Of a stretch of 64,000 nucleotides of DNA, positions 17,004-25,614 are shown piece after piece. The stretch is from AP-15 sp963735445. GTDB lineage: Bacteria > Pseudomonadota > Alphaproteobacteria > ATCC43930 > CGMCC-115725. Below the pieces are notes generated by a model. It ran no database searches and had not been told where the DNA came from. It saw only the letters and a list, made by a program, of their open reading frames with translations. The position numbers and the translations under genes were made by a program. The first letter of the stretch is position 1. Each line of letters begins with the position of its first letter. The stretch is taken from contig CAVTLC010000042.1 in NCBI GenBank assembly GCA_963735445.1, positions 1-64,000 of the forward strand. The letters are read 5' to 3'.

Positions 17004-17364
17004 GGACTTCTCCTCAGTCAAACTCGATCCGATATCTCCGTGTCGAGCCGCAGAGCGGAACCTCCGAACGACGTTGCGGTGGAAGAAGTTGCTCGGGATG
17101 CCTTCGGCGGCAGCCCTGCTCCGATGCGCCTAAACGATTTGAGATCGTCGACCCCCCATTTTATTTATGAATGACAGCGCATCCGACTTTTAATCGGATG
17201 GCCGTAGGGTGCCCCTCCCCCTGCACCGCATACTGGAAGCAAATCCGTAAAATAAACCTCCCGGGGATTCAGAAAGTCAGGCGGGAGTGGAGGCGCTTCG
17301 CGTTGCTTTGAACTGTTGAGCGCTTCCCGCGACGCGTCCGACGCAGAAGCGGGCAGTCTCCGTC
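17004..17364. other. Intergenic with a tRNA-Lys(UUU) anticodon-arm-like sequence
   Basis: At 17176-17201 the plus strand reads AGCGCATCCGACTTTTAATC then GGATGG. ATCCGA and TCGGAT form a 6-bp stem around the 7-base loop CTTTTAA, exactly a lysine (UUU) anticodon arm. The flanks do not form a proper D-arm, T-arm or acceptor stem, so this is at best a tRNA fragment such as an old integration scar. The rest of the interval has no gene I can support. Confidence 0.35.
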
Positions 17365-18258
17365 TCATACCTGATCCGTCCCGGACTTACGCCTGGCGGC
17401 CTTCTGGGCCGCCGCGAAGACGTCGCGTGCGGACGTCGTACCCGCTACGTGCTCCGTACCCTCGACTCCGAGGTCCATCCATCCTGCATTCACGGCCTCA
17501 AACATTTCTTCGGCAGGTCCGGTGTGGCCCTTCGGGATGCCGAATTGCTCGAACGCTTCCGCCCACCCTGCACGCGGGACTGCAAAGGCTTTCACGTCGA
17601 GATTCAGGACTTCACCCAATTGCTCCGCGACTTCATCCGCGCTGACCATCGAACCAAGCTCGACGACGCGCTGCCCTGACCAGGCTGGCCCGGTCAAAAG
17701 GGTTGCGACCTCCGCGCCGATGTCGTTCGTCGCGACCATGGTCGATTTCCGGTTTGTCGGATTGTAGTAGACCGGTAGCGTTCCGCCCTGGGCGACCTGC
17801 AAGCCGTAGAGGAAGTTTTCGAAGAATCCACCTGCGCGCACAAATGCGATTGGCGATGTCAGGTCGCGAAAACCTTGCTCCAGAAGCGACAAGGCCGTGA
17901 TCATCCCAAGCCCGCTGGTCCTGTTCGCACCCATCGACGAAAGCGCTACCACCCGCGGCGGCGCTGCCTTGGTGAGCGCCTCGACATAGTTCGCAATCAC
18001 GCCCTTGGCTTCTTTGTAATCGGGCGAGGGGGCCCAGACAGCCGGCAACATGACAAACGCGCCTTCGACGCCTTTGAGCGCCCGCTCGATGGCTGCCGAA
18101 TCATTCCAATCACCGTCAACCAGTTCCACGCCCTGGTTCGCCCAGCTTGACGCCTTCTCGCGATTGCGGACTAGCGCGCGTACTTCCTTGCCGTGCGCCA
18201 ACAGATGTTCTGCCGTTGCGCCGCCCACTTTTCCCGTGATTCCCATTACTAAAAACAT
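17365..18258 (-). CDS. NmrA-like NAD(P)-binding protein
   Basis: A 297-residue atypical SDR of the NmrA/NAD(P)H-binding type. It begins FLVMGITGKVGGATAEHLLA (dinucleotide-binding loop G-x2-G-x2-G at residues 7-13), followed by VRALVRNREKA where NADP would be bound, and GAFVMLPAVWAP. Members are redox sensors or NAD(P)H:quinone oxidoreductases (QOR2-like). The DoxX-like gene lies 45 bp upstream on the same strand, so the two are probably one transcript. That transcript is divergent from a LysR-type regulator that likely controls it. Confidence 0.85.
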   Translation of the reverse strand: MFLVMGITGKVGGATAEHLLAHGKEVRALVRNREKASSWANQGVELVDGDWNDSAAIERALKGVEGAFVMLPAVWAPSPDYKEAKGVIANYVEALTKAAPPRVVALSSMGANRTSGLGMITALSLLEQGFRDLTSPIAFVRAGGFFENFLYGLQVAQGGTLPVYYNPTNRKSTMVATNDIGAEVATLLTGPAWSGQRVVELGSMVSADEVAEQLGEVLNLDVKAFAVPRAGWAEAFEQFGIPKGHTGPAEEMFEAVNAGWMDLGVEGTEHVAGTTSARDVFAAAQKAARRKSGTDQV

Positions 18259-18303
18259 GCGTTTTCTCCTGATCTTGAGGGACAGAGCACTGCCCCTGTT
18301 GGT

Positions 18304-18726
18304 TCAACGGATGAGCGGCAGAATGGCCCGGATACGGGGATCGCGCGCGTAGAGGCCGCCCCATGTCATCGCGCCCAGAAGCAGGGAAATGATTTCCGGC
18401 GGCGACCCCAACTCACCAATGCGGACATGGGCGCAGATGGCACCTCCCAAAAAGCCCGTCACTAGGATCGCGCCGAGGACGGCGGTGGCCGGGATGGCGT
18501 AAAGGATGGCGCAGGCGAGTATGATCGGACCCACGACACGGGTCAGGTCCATCGCGAACCCGGTTTCCTGCAACATGCTCGCGATCTGTGCCGGCGCGAA
18601 AAGCTGAATAGTGCCGTCTGCCACCAGAGCGATAACGACAAACGCGCTCATTATCCGGCCGGCCCACAGGGCGCGATGCAAGGTCATAGTTTCAGGCACC
18701 TGATGCAGGTTCATAGTTTCGGACAC
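18304..18726 (-). CDS. DoxX-like small membrane protein
   Basis: A protein of up to 140 residues with about four hydrophobic helices: RIMSAFVVIALVADGTIQLF, VVGPIILACAILYAIPATAV, LGAILVTGFLGGAICAHVRI and ISLLLGAMTWGGLYARD. This is the usual shape of DoxX/DoxD-related proteins, which often accompany quinone or oxidative-stress oxidoreductases. The N-terminus is odd: SETMNLHQV is immediately followed by the near copy PETMTLHRA, matching a ~27-bp tandem repeat in the DNA at about 18675-18727. The real start may be the methionine of MTLHRALW at 18687. It is the first gene of the pair with the NmrA-like gene. Confidence 0.72.
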   Translation of the reverse strand: MSETMNLHQVPETMTLHRALWAGRIMSAFVVIALVADGTIQLFAPAQIASMLQETGFAMDLTRVVGPIILACAILYAIPATAVLGAILVTGFLGGAICAHVRIGELGSPPEIISLLLGAMTWGGLYARDPRIRAILPLIR

Positions 18727-18778
18727 TTGTCATTCTCCGATGGGGGAATCCCATATTCGGAGCTTACTGTGTCTCTTA

Positions 18779-18834
18779 GGTATGATAAACACCGAGGAAA
18801 TGAACTCACTGTTCTCTCTGCGGTGAACAATACC
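18779..18834. promoter_or_regulatory. Imperfect inverted repeats between divergent DoxX-like and LysR genes
   Basis: GGTATGATAAACACCG (18779-18794) and CGGTGAACAATACC (18821-18834) are imperfect inverse copies (shared GGTAT...ACCG / CGGTG...ATACC) in the 119-bp divergent interval. LysR regulators normally bind such paired sites and control both their own gene and the divergent one. The assignment rests on position and symmetry only. Confidence 0.4.
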
Positions 18835-18845
18835 GAGGCACGAAA

Positions 18846-19751
18846 ATGCAGAATCTCGAACCCATCCTCATTTTCATAACGGTAGCGGAAATGGGGAGCT
18901 TCACCCACGCAGCCGATAGCCTGGGCATTCAGAAGGGAAGGGCCTCAACGGCGGTCCGGAAGCTGGAAGAAGATGTCGGTGTCAGGCTTCTGCACCGGAC
19001 GACGCGCAGCGTGCAGTTGACGGAAGACGGACGGGTATTTCATGCCCGTGCCCGCGATCTGCTTGCTGAAGTCGATGACCTACACTCGATGTTCGCAGGC
19101 GATCGCGTGGCACTTCGCGGGCGTTTACGGGTCGATCTTCCGACCGAGGTGGCGCGCACAACGATCGTGCCGGCCTTGCCGGATTTCATGGCGACTCACC
19201 CCGAGTTGGAGCTGGAGGTGTCGAGTACGGATCGGCAAGTCGATCTGGTTCAAGAGGGGTTCGACTGTGTATTGCGGCTTGGACCCATAGGGGACGAGAC
19301 GCTGATTGCCCGCCCACTGGGCCTGTTGCGCATGGTCAACGCTGCCAGTCCCGCCTATCTGGCGCGCTATGGCGTCCCTCGATCGCTAGAAGATCTCCAG
19401 CGTCAGGAACATCGGACAATTCATTTTTCGACGATGCTGGGCGCAAGACCCTATGGATGGGAATATCCGGACGGCGACAGCTACGCGACGCTTCAGTTGC
19501 CAGGTGCGCTACACGTCAACAGCGCGCAGACCTACGAAGCCGCTGCCCTCGCCGGCCTTGGCCTGATTCAGGCGCCACTCTTGGGGATTGGCCGATACTT
19601 AGAGAGTGGAGCGCTTGTGGAGATCATACCCGATTTTCGTCGCCGGGCGCTCGCCGTGTCCCTCGTCGTAGCACATCGGAGCAATCTGTCGCGCCGAGTC
19701 CGCGCATTCATGAAATGGATCGAAGATGTGCTGACGCCGTATCTGGAATAG
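18846..19751 (+). CDS. LysR-family transcriptional regulator
   Basis: A 301-residue LysR regulator. The winged HTH spans residues ~1-60 (FITVAEMGSFTHAADSLGIQ, then KGRASTAVRKLEEDVGVRLL). The substrate-binding domain begins around 90 (LRGRLRVDLPTEVARTTIVP). Its sequence resembles the subgroup that controls oxidoreductases and efflux genes (CrgA/PA-type). It is divergent from the DoxX-like/NmrA-like pair, the likely target, with inverted repeats in between. The ligand is unknown. The ATG directly precedes the family N-terminus. Confidence 0.9.
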   Translation: MQNLEPILIFITVAEMGSFTHAADSLGIQKGRASTAVRKLEEDVGVRLLHRTTRSVQLTEDGRVFHARARDLLAEVDDLHSMFAGDRVALRGRLRVDLPTEVARTTIVPALPDFMATHPELELEVSSTDRQVDLVQEGFDCVLRLGPIGDETLIARPLGLLRMVNAASPAYLARYGVPRSLEDLQRQEHRTIHFSTMLGARPYGWEYPDGDSYATLQLPGALHVNSAQTYEAAALAGLGLIQAPLLGIGRYLESGALVEIIPDFRRRALAVSLVVAHRSNLSRRVRAFMKWIEDVLTPYLE

Positions 19752-19802
19752 CGAGACGAACATCTTCGTCCGGCCTCGAAATCAACATTCTGAAGTTATG
19801 TG

Positions 19803-19945
19803 TCCTCGTTCATGGTTATTTGACCATCGATGGACGCAAGATAGGCAAGTCTTCTCTGGCAACGCGATCGATCCGGTGCCGCTATCGGCAGAACTCGGGC
19901 CAGATGCGTTACGCTACTACCTGCTGCGCTCCATCCGCCCGTGAT
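19803..19945 (+). pseudogene. Methionyl-tRNA synthetase fragment (KMSKS region)
   Basis: The frame from 19803 reads VLVHGYLTIDGRKIGKSS, matching the segment around the KMSKS loop of methionyl-tRNA synthetase (usually HGxxTxxGxKMSKSxGN). After one frame change near 19857 it continues GNAIDPVPLSAELGPDALRY and YLLRSIRP, the conserved downstream segment, then stops at 19943-19945. Only about 48 codons remain and the KMSKS Met-Ser pair reads Ile-Gly. This is a relic of an additional metG copy, not a functional gene. Confidence 0.65.
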
Positions 19946-20097
19946 TTTTCCCACGAACGTTTTCGCCAGGCGTACCAAGGCGCTCATCCGGAAATCTTTA
20001 TTTCTGAACACAGAAAAATCCGCGTTCCTTGAATGAACGGCTTCTTTTCGAGCCCGAAAAGCATCATTTCCGGCTGTGCGATGACCCAGAGGGCACC

Positions 20098-20529
20098 ATG
20101 TCTCCTCTTACCCGTTATTTGTCCCGCCTACTTGGTGTGTTTCTGCTGGTCACGGCGGTGTCAGAATGGACGCAACCGGGGCTGTTGACAGTTGTCGCCC
20201 CGGCGATGGTCGATCAGCCGGCGCTATTGTGGGTGTCCGGCATGTTTACGTTCGCGGCCGGGCTGGCGATCGTGCTGGGCCACAATGTCTGGGGTGATCC
20301 GGCCGCGGCGGTTGTGTCGCTCTTAGGGTGGATGATGACAATCAAGGGGGCCGGGTTGCTGCTGGTTCCGGCCGCTGGTTGGACAGCGCTGCTCGGCGCC
20401 ATGCACTATCCGTCACATTCCGGCGTTTACACGATCATTCCGGCAATGGCGGGAGCGTATCTCACATATGCCGGGTTTGTCCGGCAGCGGCAACAGAGGG
20501 CTGGACGGGAGAGCGCAAAAAGGCCGTGA
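20098..20529 (+). CDS. Small multi-pass membrane protein, unknown function
   Basis: A 143-residue protein from the ATG at 20098, preferred over an upstream in-frame ATG because AGAGGG precedes it and the membrane protein begins here. It has about four hydrophobic segments (LSRLLGVFLLVTAVSEWTQP, ALLWVSGMFTFAAGLAIVLG, AAVVSLLGWMMTIKGAGLLL, GVYTIIPAMAGAYLTYAGFV). It resembles uncharacterised DoxX/DUF-type inner-membrane proteins but I cannot name a family. It stands alone between the synthetase relic and a P-loop kinase gene. Confidence 0.6.
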   Translation: MSPLTRYLSRLLGVFLLVTAVSEWTQPGLLTVVAPAMVDQPALLWVSGMFTFAAGLAIVLGHNVWGDPAAAVVSLLGWMMTIKGAGLLLVPAAGWTALLGAMHYPSHSGVYTIIPAMAGAYLTYAGFVRQRQQRAGRESAKRP

Positions 20530-20752
20530 CGATTAGGATTTGGTCGCTAAAAGCATATTCCCCGGCGACGTTGCTCGGCAGCAACCAACGCCGGAATACC
20601 CGCTGGACGGATTTGGCATAACATCCGAACTGCGGCTTTTCTCTGGGGCCTGTGCCTTGTCCGATAATCTGTCTTCTGGAAAATCGCGTTCACCATAATG
20701 AAACTGTCTTTTTTGGCGAAACTGATTTGAACGTGCTAATTAACTAGGGCTT

Positions 20753-21325
20753 ATGGGCAAAAGAAATTACCTTATCGACGGCGTCTCCGGCACCGGCAAA
20801 ACTTCGGTCTGCGATGAATTGCAGCGGCGCGGCTACCACGCCATCCATGGTGACCGGGAATTGGCGTATCTAGGCGATCCGGAAACTGGTCAACCGACGG
20901 GTGGCCTCAGGCACGAGCACTCGGCTACCTTCATTTCCGAGCACCACATTTGGGATGTAGAGAAAGTAAAAACCTTAGTCGCCAAGCAGGATGAGGCGGT
21001 CACATTTTTCTGCGGTGGTTCGAAGAATTTTGCAAAGTTCATAGACTTATTTGACGGCGTTTTTGTCCTTGAGGTTGACGACCTTAACATCTTGAACCGG
21101 CGGATTGATGAGCGAGTGGCAGTGGACCCAACTGACTGGGGCGCAAAACCAGCAGAACGGGAATTCATTGCGCGAGCGCATCAAACGAAAGAAGGCATAT
21201 CTAGCAGCGGCGTGACAATAGACGCCACACGACCACTTGAACAAGTGGTGGATGAGATTCTCTCGAAATGCAGAGAGGCAGGCCTAGATGTTTTGCCTCG
21301 CGGCCCGTCGCGCGGCCCGTCGTAA
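20753..21325 (+). CDS. P-loop nucleotide kinase-like protein
   Basis: A 190-residue protein with Walker A DGVSGTGKTS at residues 9-18, as in adenylate/shikimate-type kinases. A conserved-looking HGDRELAYLGDPETGQP follows. VTFFCGGSKNFAKFIDLFDG then VFVLEVD supplies a Walker B-like strand, and NRRIDERVAVDPTDWGAKPA a lid-like region. The phosphate acceptor is unknown; such stand-alone kinases often act on nucleosides or aminoglycosides. The last residues PRGPSRGPS come from a 12-base tandem repeat just before the stop. No operon partner is evident. Confidence 0.65.
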   Translation: MGKRNYLIDGVSGTGKTSVCDELQRRGYHAIHGDRELAYLGDPETGQPTGGLRHEHSATFISEHHIWDVEKVKTLVAKQDEAVTFFCGGSKNFAKFIDLFDGVFVLEVDDLNILNRRIDERVAVDPTDWGAKPAEREFIARAHQTKEGISSSGVTIDATRPLEQVVDEILSKCREAGLDVLPRGPSRGPS

Positions 21326-21655
21326 GTCGCATAAGCCTCATTATTTAAAATATTTTCAGGTAATTAGAAGTTTGCTGTCTTCACCTCTAAGTCCCCGACG
21401 ACCTCCAGCCTGGTTTAACTTGGTTTTGAGAGTGCGCCAAGTGGGTATGAATACTTTCGTGCGGTGTGATTATTTACCGCTCGCCGGACACAAAATCTAG
21501 GCGGGGACGATCCCCACAAACCGGGGGCAACTCGGCGGAAAACCCCGTGAACTGCAGCCCAAAGACCGACGATACTCCACAAAAGAAAATCGGTCGTTCG
21601 CCGCGTTCTGGTTGCGTCGTATCCTGCGGGAGTGGTCAGGGCAGGGGCCTATAGC
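21326..21655. other. Intergenic ~330 bp, nothing recognised
   Basis: No gene, repeat array or clear regulatory site is visible between the kinase-like gene and the next small gene. Confidence 0.4.
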
Positions 21656-22093
21656 ATGGTGGAAGATCGGCTTCTCAAGCGGCTGAGAAAGAAAGCCCGA
21701 AAGGGATTGCGGGGATGGCCGATCGCGACGGTTGCCTTCTATGGACCGAACCTGAGCCAGGCGACAAAGGTCGCCGTTGGCATCGTGCCATCTGAGAATG
21801 CAGAGGTGGAAGAGTTACGCGACTGGAAAGTTGAGCGTGGCGACATCCGCTCCGATCCAGACATTGCCCGCAAGATGCTTGAATTTATCGAGGAGCATCA
21901 GGTGCGATCCGTCGCGATCACCGATGGTATAATTGGGTGTCCTCACCAGGAAGGAATCGATTACGACGGCGAATGGTGTCCGGTTTGCGAGTTTTGGCAC
22001 GGACGAGATCGGTTTACGGGACACCGGTGCACTAAAATTTTTGTGGAGGAGCAGCCACGGCCGCCCGCGGCGTTATGTAGGAAGCCTATTTAA
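21656..22093 (+). CDS. Hypothetical protein with Cys/His C-terminal motif
   Basis: About 145 residues from the ATG at 21656 (MVEDRLLKRLRKKARK); an in-frame GTG at 21632 is the alternative. The N-terminal half has an alpha/beta look (GWPIATVAFYGPNLSQATKV). The C-terminal half carries GCPHQEGIDYDGEWCPVCEF then WHGRDRFTG, with Cys, His, Cys and Cys spaced as a probable zinc site. I remember similar conserved hypothetical proteins in rhizobia but no function. It stands alone; its neighbour PPK2 is on the other strand. Confidence 0.6.
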   Translation: MVEDRLLKRLRKKARKGLRGWPIATVAFYGPNLSQATKVAVGIVPSENAEVEELRDWKVERGDIRSDPDIARKMLEFIEEHQVRSVAITDGIIGCPHQEGIDYDGEWCPVCEFWHGRDRFTGHRCTKIFVEEQPRPPAALCRKPI

Positions 22094-22218
22094 GTGTTAT
22101 ATCAATGTGATAGGCGTGATTTATGTTACACGATCCGAGGCTGCTCAACTGCTCAACGGCCGACGAAGAGCCAGTGGTCGGGCATCATCATGCAGCCCAT
22201 GGCTGCTGCAACGCCGGA

Positions 22219-23052
22219 TCAGTGACCGCGATGATTGCCCGGCGGCAGCCTAATGCCGAGCAGGTGCTCGGCGGCCTCCGCCACCTTGGGATCGAGCGCG
22301 CGCGGCTCCAAATCGACGCCCTTCGATAGCCGATCGGCGATGATGCGGAACGCGGCCAGCCTGCCGAACGGCTTGTTGTTGGCCGGCACCAGATGCCAGG
22401 GGGCGCGTTTGGTGGATGTCGTCTCCACCATGTCCTCGATCGCCGCCTCGTAGTCCTTCCAGCGACCGTGGTTACGAAAATCCTCGTAGGACAATTTCCA
22501 GCGCTTCAGTGGATCGGTCAGCCGGGCGCGGAACCGATGCATCTGTTCGTCTGGCGTGATGTGCAGGAAGATTTTCACCAACCGCGTGTCGTCTTCCAGC
22601 AGCATCCGCTCGAAGTCGTTGATCTCGTTATAGGCGCGACGCCATTCCGTCGGCGTCGCATAGGCCTCGACACGCTCGACCAACACGCGCCCGTACCAGG
22701 AACGGTCGAACACGACGATCTGACCATGCTCCGGCAGGCGTTCCCAGAAGCGCTGCAGATAGTGCAGCGACTTCTCGCGGCTGGTGGGCGCGGCAATCGC
22801 ATGCACCTTGAAGCTGCGCGGATCGAGTGCCCAGCCCAGCCGGCGGACCACGCCGCCCTTGCCGGCGGTATCCCAGCCTTCCAGCACGATGATGGCGCGA
22901 TGTGACGTGCCAAGGTACGCCTGCTGCACGCGCTGCAGGGTCTCCTGCATCTCCGCTAAGCGGCGCTCGTAGTCGGCGAACTCCACCACTGGGAAGCGCT
23001 TGATCGCAGCAAGCCGAGGGTGCTCGACGACAACGAAGTCAGTGGATTTCAT
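22219..23052 (-). CDS. ppk2: Polyphosphate kinase 2 family protein
   Basis: A 277-residue PPK2, which transfers phosphate between polyphosphate and nucleoside mono- or diphosphates. Walker A is GWDTAGKGG (residues 59-67) and Walker B with the catalytic Asp-Arg is VVFDRSWYGRVLVERV (Asp116). The lid and third motif follow in LVKIFLHITPDEQMHRFRAR and KLSYEDFRNHGRWKDYE. Length and motif order fit the one-domain class. Which nucleotide it uses cannot be read. It is a single gene with ATG at 23052. Confidence 0.93.
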   Translation of the reverse strand: MKSTDFVVVEHPRLAAIKRFPVVEFADYERRLAEMQETLQRVQQAYLGTSHRAIIVLEGWDTAGKGGVVRRLGWALDPRSFKVHAIAAPTSREKSLHYLQRFWERLPEHGQIVVFDRSWYGRVLVERVEAYATPTEWRRAYNEINDFERMLLEDDTRLVKIFLHITPDEQMHRFRARLTDPLKRWKLSYEDFRNHGRWKDYEAAIEDMVETTSTKRAPWHLVPANNKPFGRLAAFRIIADRLSKGVDLEPRALDPKVAEAAEHLLGIRLPPGNHRGH

Positions 23053-23100
23053 CTGCCAACCGCCGCTAACCTTGCACCGGATTCTGACCGGGCAAGCATG

Positions 23101-23163
23101 TCACAATCTGATCCGTTCCACCTCATCCTGGGTGACCCGTTCCTTGGTCCGATCGTAGAGCCT
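23101..23163 (-). pseudogene. C-terminal scar of a tyrosine integrase
   Basis: The minus-strand frame ends RLYDRTKERVTQDEVERIRL before its stop at 23101. This is the terminal segment of many transposon/integron-type tyrosine recombinases, where the catalytic tyrosine sits in TxxYDR. The upstream 60 codons of the frame have no integrase character. It shows that a site-specific element once sat here. Confidence 0.5.
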
Positions 23164-23439
23164 TGGTCGTCCGTGGGCTCTCGTGACACTCGCATAATAT
23201 AATGTCGCTACAATATCCCTTACAATAATAATTAGATTTTCTATTGGCCCAGCTCTGATCACATTGTATTTGACATAACGTCCGATCTCGGTTTTTTCCG
23301 CATAATTCCTTACTCTGGAAAGCTGGGTCTGTGCCGGCATCTCACTATCAGAGACGCCGCTCCACAAGTACCAGCCCTGGCCCTTGCGGCTGCTGGCGTG
23401 GCAGAGTGGCGCCTATAAGCAGAGATACCGGGAGGGACC

Positions 23440-24664
23440 ATGCGGACGACTTTGTGGCTGGCGACGCTCGCAGCCGGAGCAAGTGCCATGCTGCTGGCGG
23501 GAGGCGGCGCCGGCGCGCAGATGCTGATCACCGGCAACGATGAAAAGGTGTCGTTCGACGCGAATACGGGCAAGACGATCATGCACCCGGCAGGCAAAGA
23601 CACGGTGTCGATCATCGACATCGCCGATCCTGCCAAACCAAAGATCGTTGCCAATCTGCCGCTGATGAACACGATCACCGGGCCGCCGGTCAATTTGGCG
23701 ATCACCCCCGATCGGCATTTGGCGCTGGTCGCCAATTCGCTCGATTGGGTCAAGGATGGCGACAGCTGGAAAGGGGTGCCCGACAACAAGATTTACGTCA
23801 TCGACTTGACAGCGTCGCCACCCGCGCGGATCGGTACGGTCGCCGCTGGCAAACAGGCTTCGGGCATGGCGATCAACCACGCCGGGACATTGGCGCTGGT
23901 CGCCAACCGCGCCGAGGATTCGGTCACCGTGCTGGCGATCGACGGCAAGGACGTGAGACCTGTCGGCACGGTGTCGGTTGCCACCAAGCCGACGGCCACG
24001 GTTCCCTCACCGCCGCCGCCGGCGCTGCCTGTCGCGGTCGCAATCACCCCTGACGGCAAGCACGCGCTCGTCGCCAAGAGCGGCGCCAACCGAGTGGGGC
24101 TGCTCGATATCGACGGCCAAAAGGTCACGCAACGCACAGGTGAGCGGCAAGAATTACGATATGGCCACCGGCCTCAACCCGCTCAATGTCCAGATCACGC
24201 CCGACGGCAAGCTGGCGATCGTCAACAACATCGGCGGCGGCCAGGACGGCGGGGTCGATACCGTGGGCATCATCGACCTCGAGGCAAGCCCGCCCCGCGT
24301 CATCGATCAGGTCGTCGTTGGCGATGGTCCGGAAGGCCTGGCGATGAGCCCCGCGGGAGGCTATGCCGCCTCACTGATCTTGAACGGCACCGGAGGCACG
24401 CCAAAGACCGCGTTTTACCGGCACGATCATTCCTACGTGGCGCTGCTGAAAATCGACGGCAAGACAGTGCGCAAGGTGGGGCAAACCGATGTCGGCGGCC
24501 TTGCCGAAGGCCTTGCTTTCAGCCCCGATGGGCATTTTCTCTATGTCGGCAATTTCGTTGATGGCGACATTGACATCCTGCGCCTCGACGGCGACGCGCT
24601 GACCAAGCTCGGCAGCCTCGCCCTGCCGGGACACCCAGCCTCGATGCGTGGGAGCACCCCATAA
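23440..24664 (+). pseudogene. Exported beta-propeller (YncE/lactonase-like) protein, one frameshift
   Basis: About 408 codons of a secreted seven-blade propeller protein. A signal peptide (RTTLWLATLAAGASAMLLAG then GGAGAQ) is followed by repeated blades of the form VAITPDGKHALVAKSGANRV. The first frame runs to DIDGQKVTQR near 24135. The second frame resumes SGKNYDMATGLNPLNVQITP and ends with GHFLYVGNFVDGDIDILRL and the stop at 24662-24664. One inserted or lost base separates the halves; no blade is missing. GGGAGG precedes the ATG at 23440. Proteins of this shape bind or hydrolyse small molecules or follow a c-type heme partner; the substrate is unknown. Confidence 0.75.
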
Positions 24665-24887
24665 GCCCTGAGCGAGCACGCTAACGCGTCTCGGACCGCA
24701 GCCCGAATTTTGTTGGTCGACGCTCGGAGGATGCCGGCGACGTAGGGCCAGAAAGCGGTACGGTAAAGGGTACACCCCAACAAGGCACTCGGTGAGACGT
24801 CGAAACCCGTCTCAGTTGGATTGAAAAGCGGCTTGTGAGACGGTATCAAGACAAGGTCTAGTAGCTAACGAGACATTTGTGCGCTAT

Positions 24888-24932
24888 ATGTCGATTTACG
24901 GTTACGCTCGGGTCTCGACCCTCGATCAGGAC
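24888..24932 (+). pseudogene. Serine recombinase N-terminal fragment
   Basis: ATG at 24888 begins MSIYGYARVSTLDQD, the typical first residues of a resolvase including the catalytic serine, and then loses similarity at once. It lies just upstream of an HNH gene and about 3 kb left of the integrated element. Confidence 0.55.
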
Positions 24933-24960
24933 TTTCTGTCTGCCGTCAGGGTAAACGGGG

Positions 24961-25440
24961 GTGGCGATGCCAATCAGGCCTGAAATGCGGGGATTTTATC
25001 CGAGCAATTGGCCGCAGATCAGCCGGCGGGTGCGGTTCGAGCGCGCCGCCGGTATTTGCCAAGGATGCGGCCGGCCGCATCGCATGACAATTCGCTGTCT
25101 GCCCGACGGACGCTGGTTCGATCCCGCGCAGGACACCTGGCGCAATGGCCGCGGACGGCCGGCGCGCTGGCCCGATCTCGTCGAAACCGCCCAGATCCGA
25201 CACACCCGCGTCGTGCTGGCGGCGGCCCATCTCGACCATAACCCGCGCAACAACCGGCTGCGCAACCTTAAGAGCCTGTGCCAGCGCTGCCACATGATCC
25301 ATGACCGCCCGCACCATCTGACACAGCGGCGGATCACTTATCTCCTGCGCCGCGCCCTCGGCGATCTGTTCCTCGGGCCCTATTCCGTCTGTATTGGAAT
25401 TCACAGATCAGTCTCTCTGCAACCAACGGTCGGTCAATAA
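24961..25440 (+). CDS. HNH endonuclease-like protein
   Basis: A 159-residue protein; GTG at 24961 or ATG at 24967 (MPIRPEMRGFYP) are both possible. It has a zinc-finger-framed HNH core: Cys33-x2-Cys36 (GICQGCGRPH), His90-Leu-Asp-His93-Asn (AAAHLDHNPRNNRLRNLKSL), then Cys107-x2-Cys110 and His114 (CQRCHMIHD). Such small HNH proteins are common in phage-like and plasmid-like islands of alphaproteobacteria and may nick DNA. Homologues I remember end at ALGDLFLGPY; here ~20 extra residues follow, perhaps a read-through extension. It is close to recombinase scars. Confidence 0.75.
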   Translation: MAMPIRPEMRGFYPSNWPQISRRVRFERAAGICQGCGRPHRMTIRCLPDGRWFDPAQDTWRNGRGRPARWPDLVETAQIRHTRVVLAAAHLDHNPRNNRLRNLKSLCQRCHMIHDRPHHLTQRRITYLLRRALGDLFLGPYSVCIGIHRSVSLQPTVGQ

Positions 25441-25614
25441 ACTGACGGAGATGGCAGGGGCTATTTATTGCAATAGACCACTTGCCATCAGCAACGCGCA
25501 TTTATGCAATGGCCGCAGTGCAGCAGCTCTAGGTTGTACCGCACACCGAGCGAGAAGAAACATACGGTGGTTGGACGGTTCGGAATGTAACCCGGATTGG
25601 CACGATAAGAAGGG

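Noticed and set aside
17100..17300. A complete tRNA-Lys gene
   Set aside because: Only the anticodon arm fits; acceptor, D and T arms cannot be formed from the flanks.
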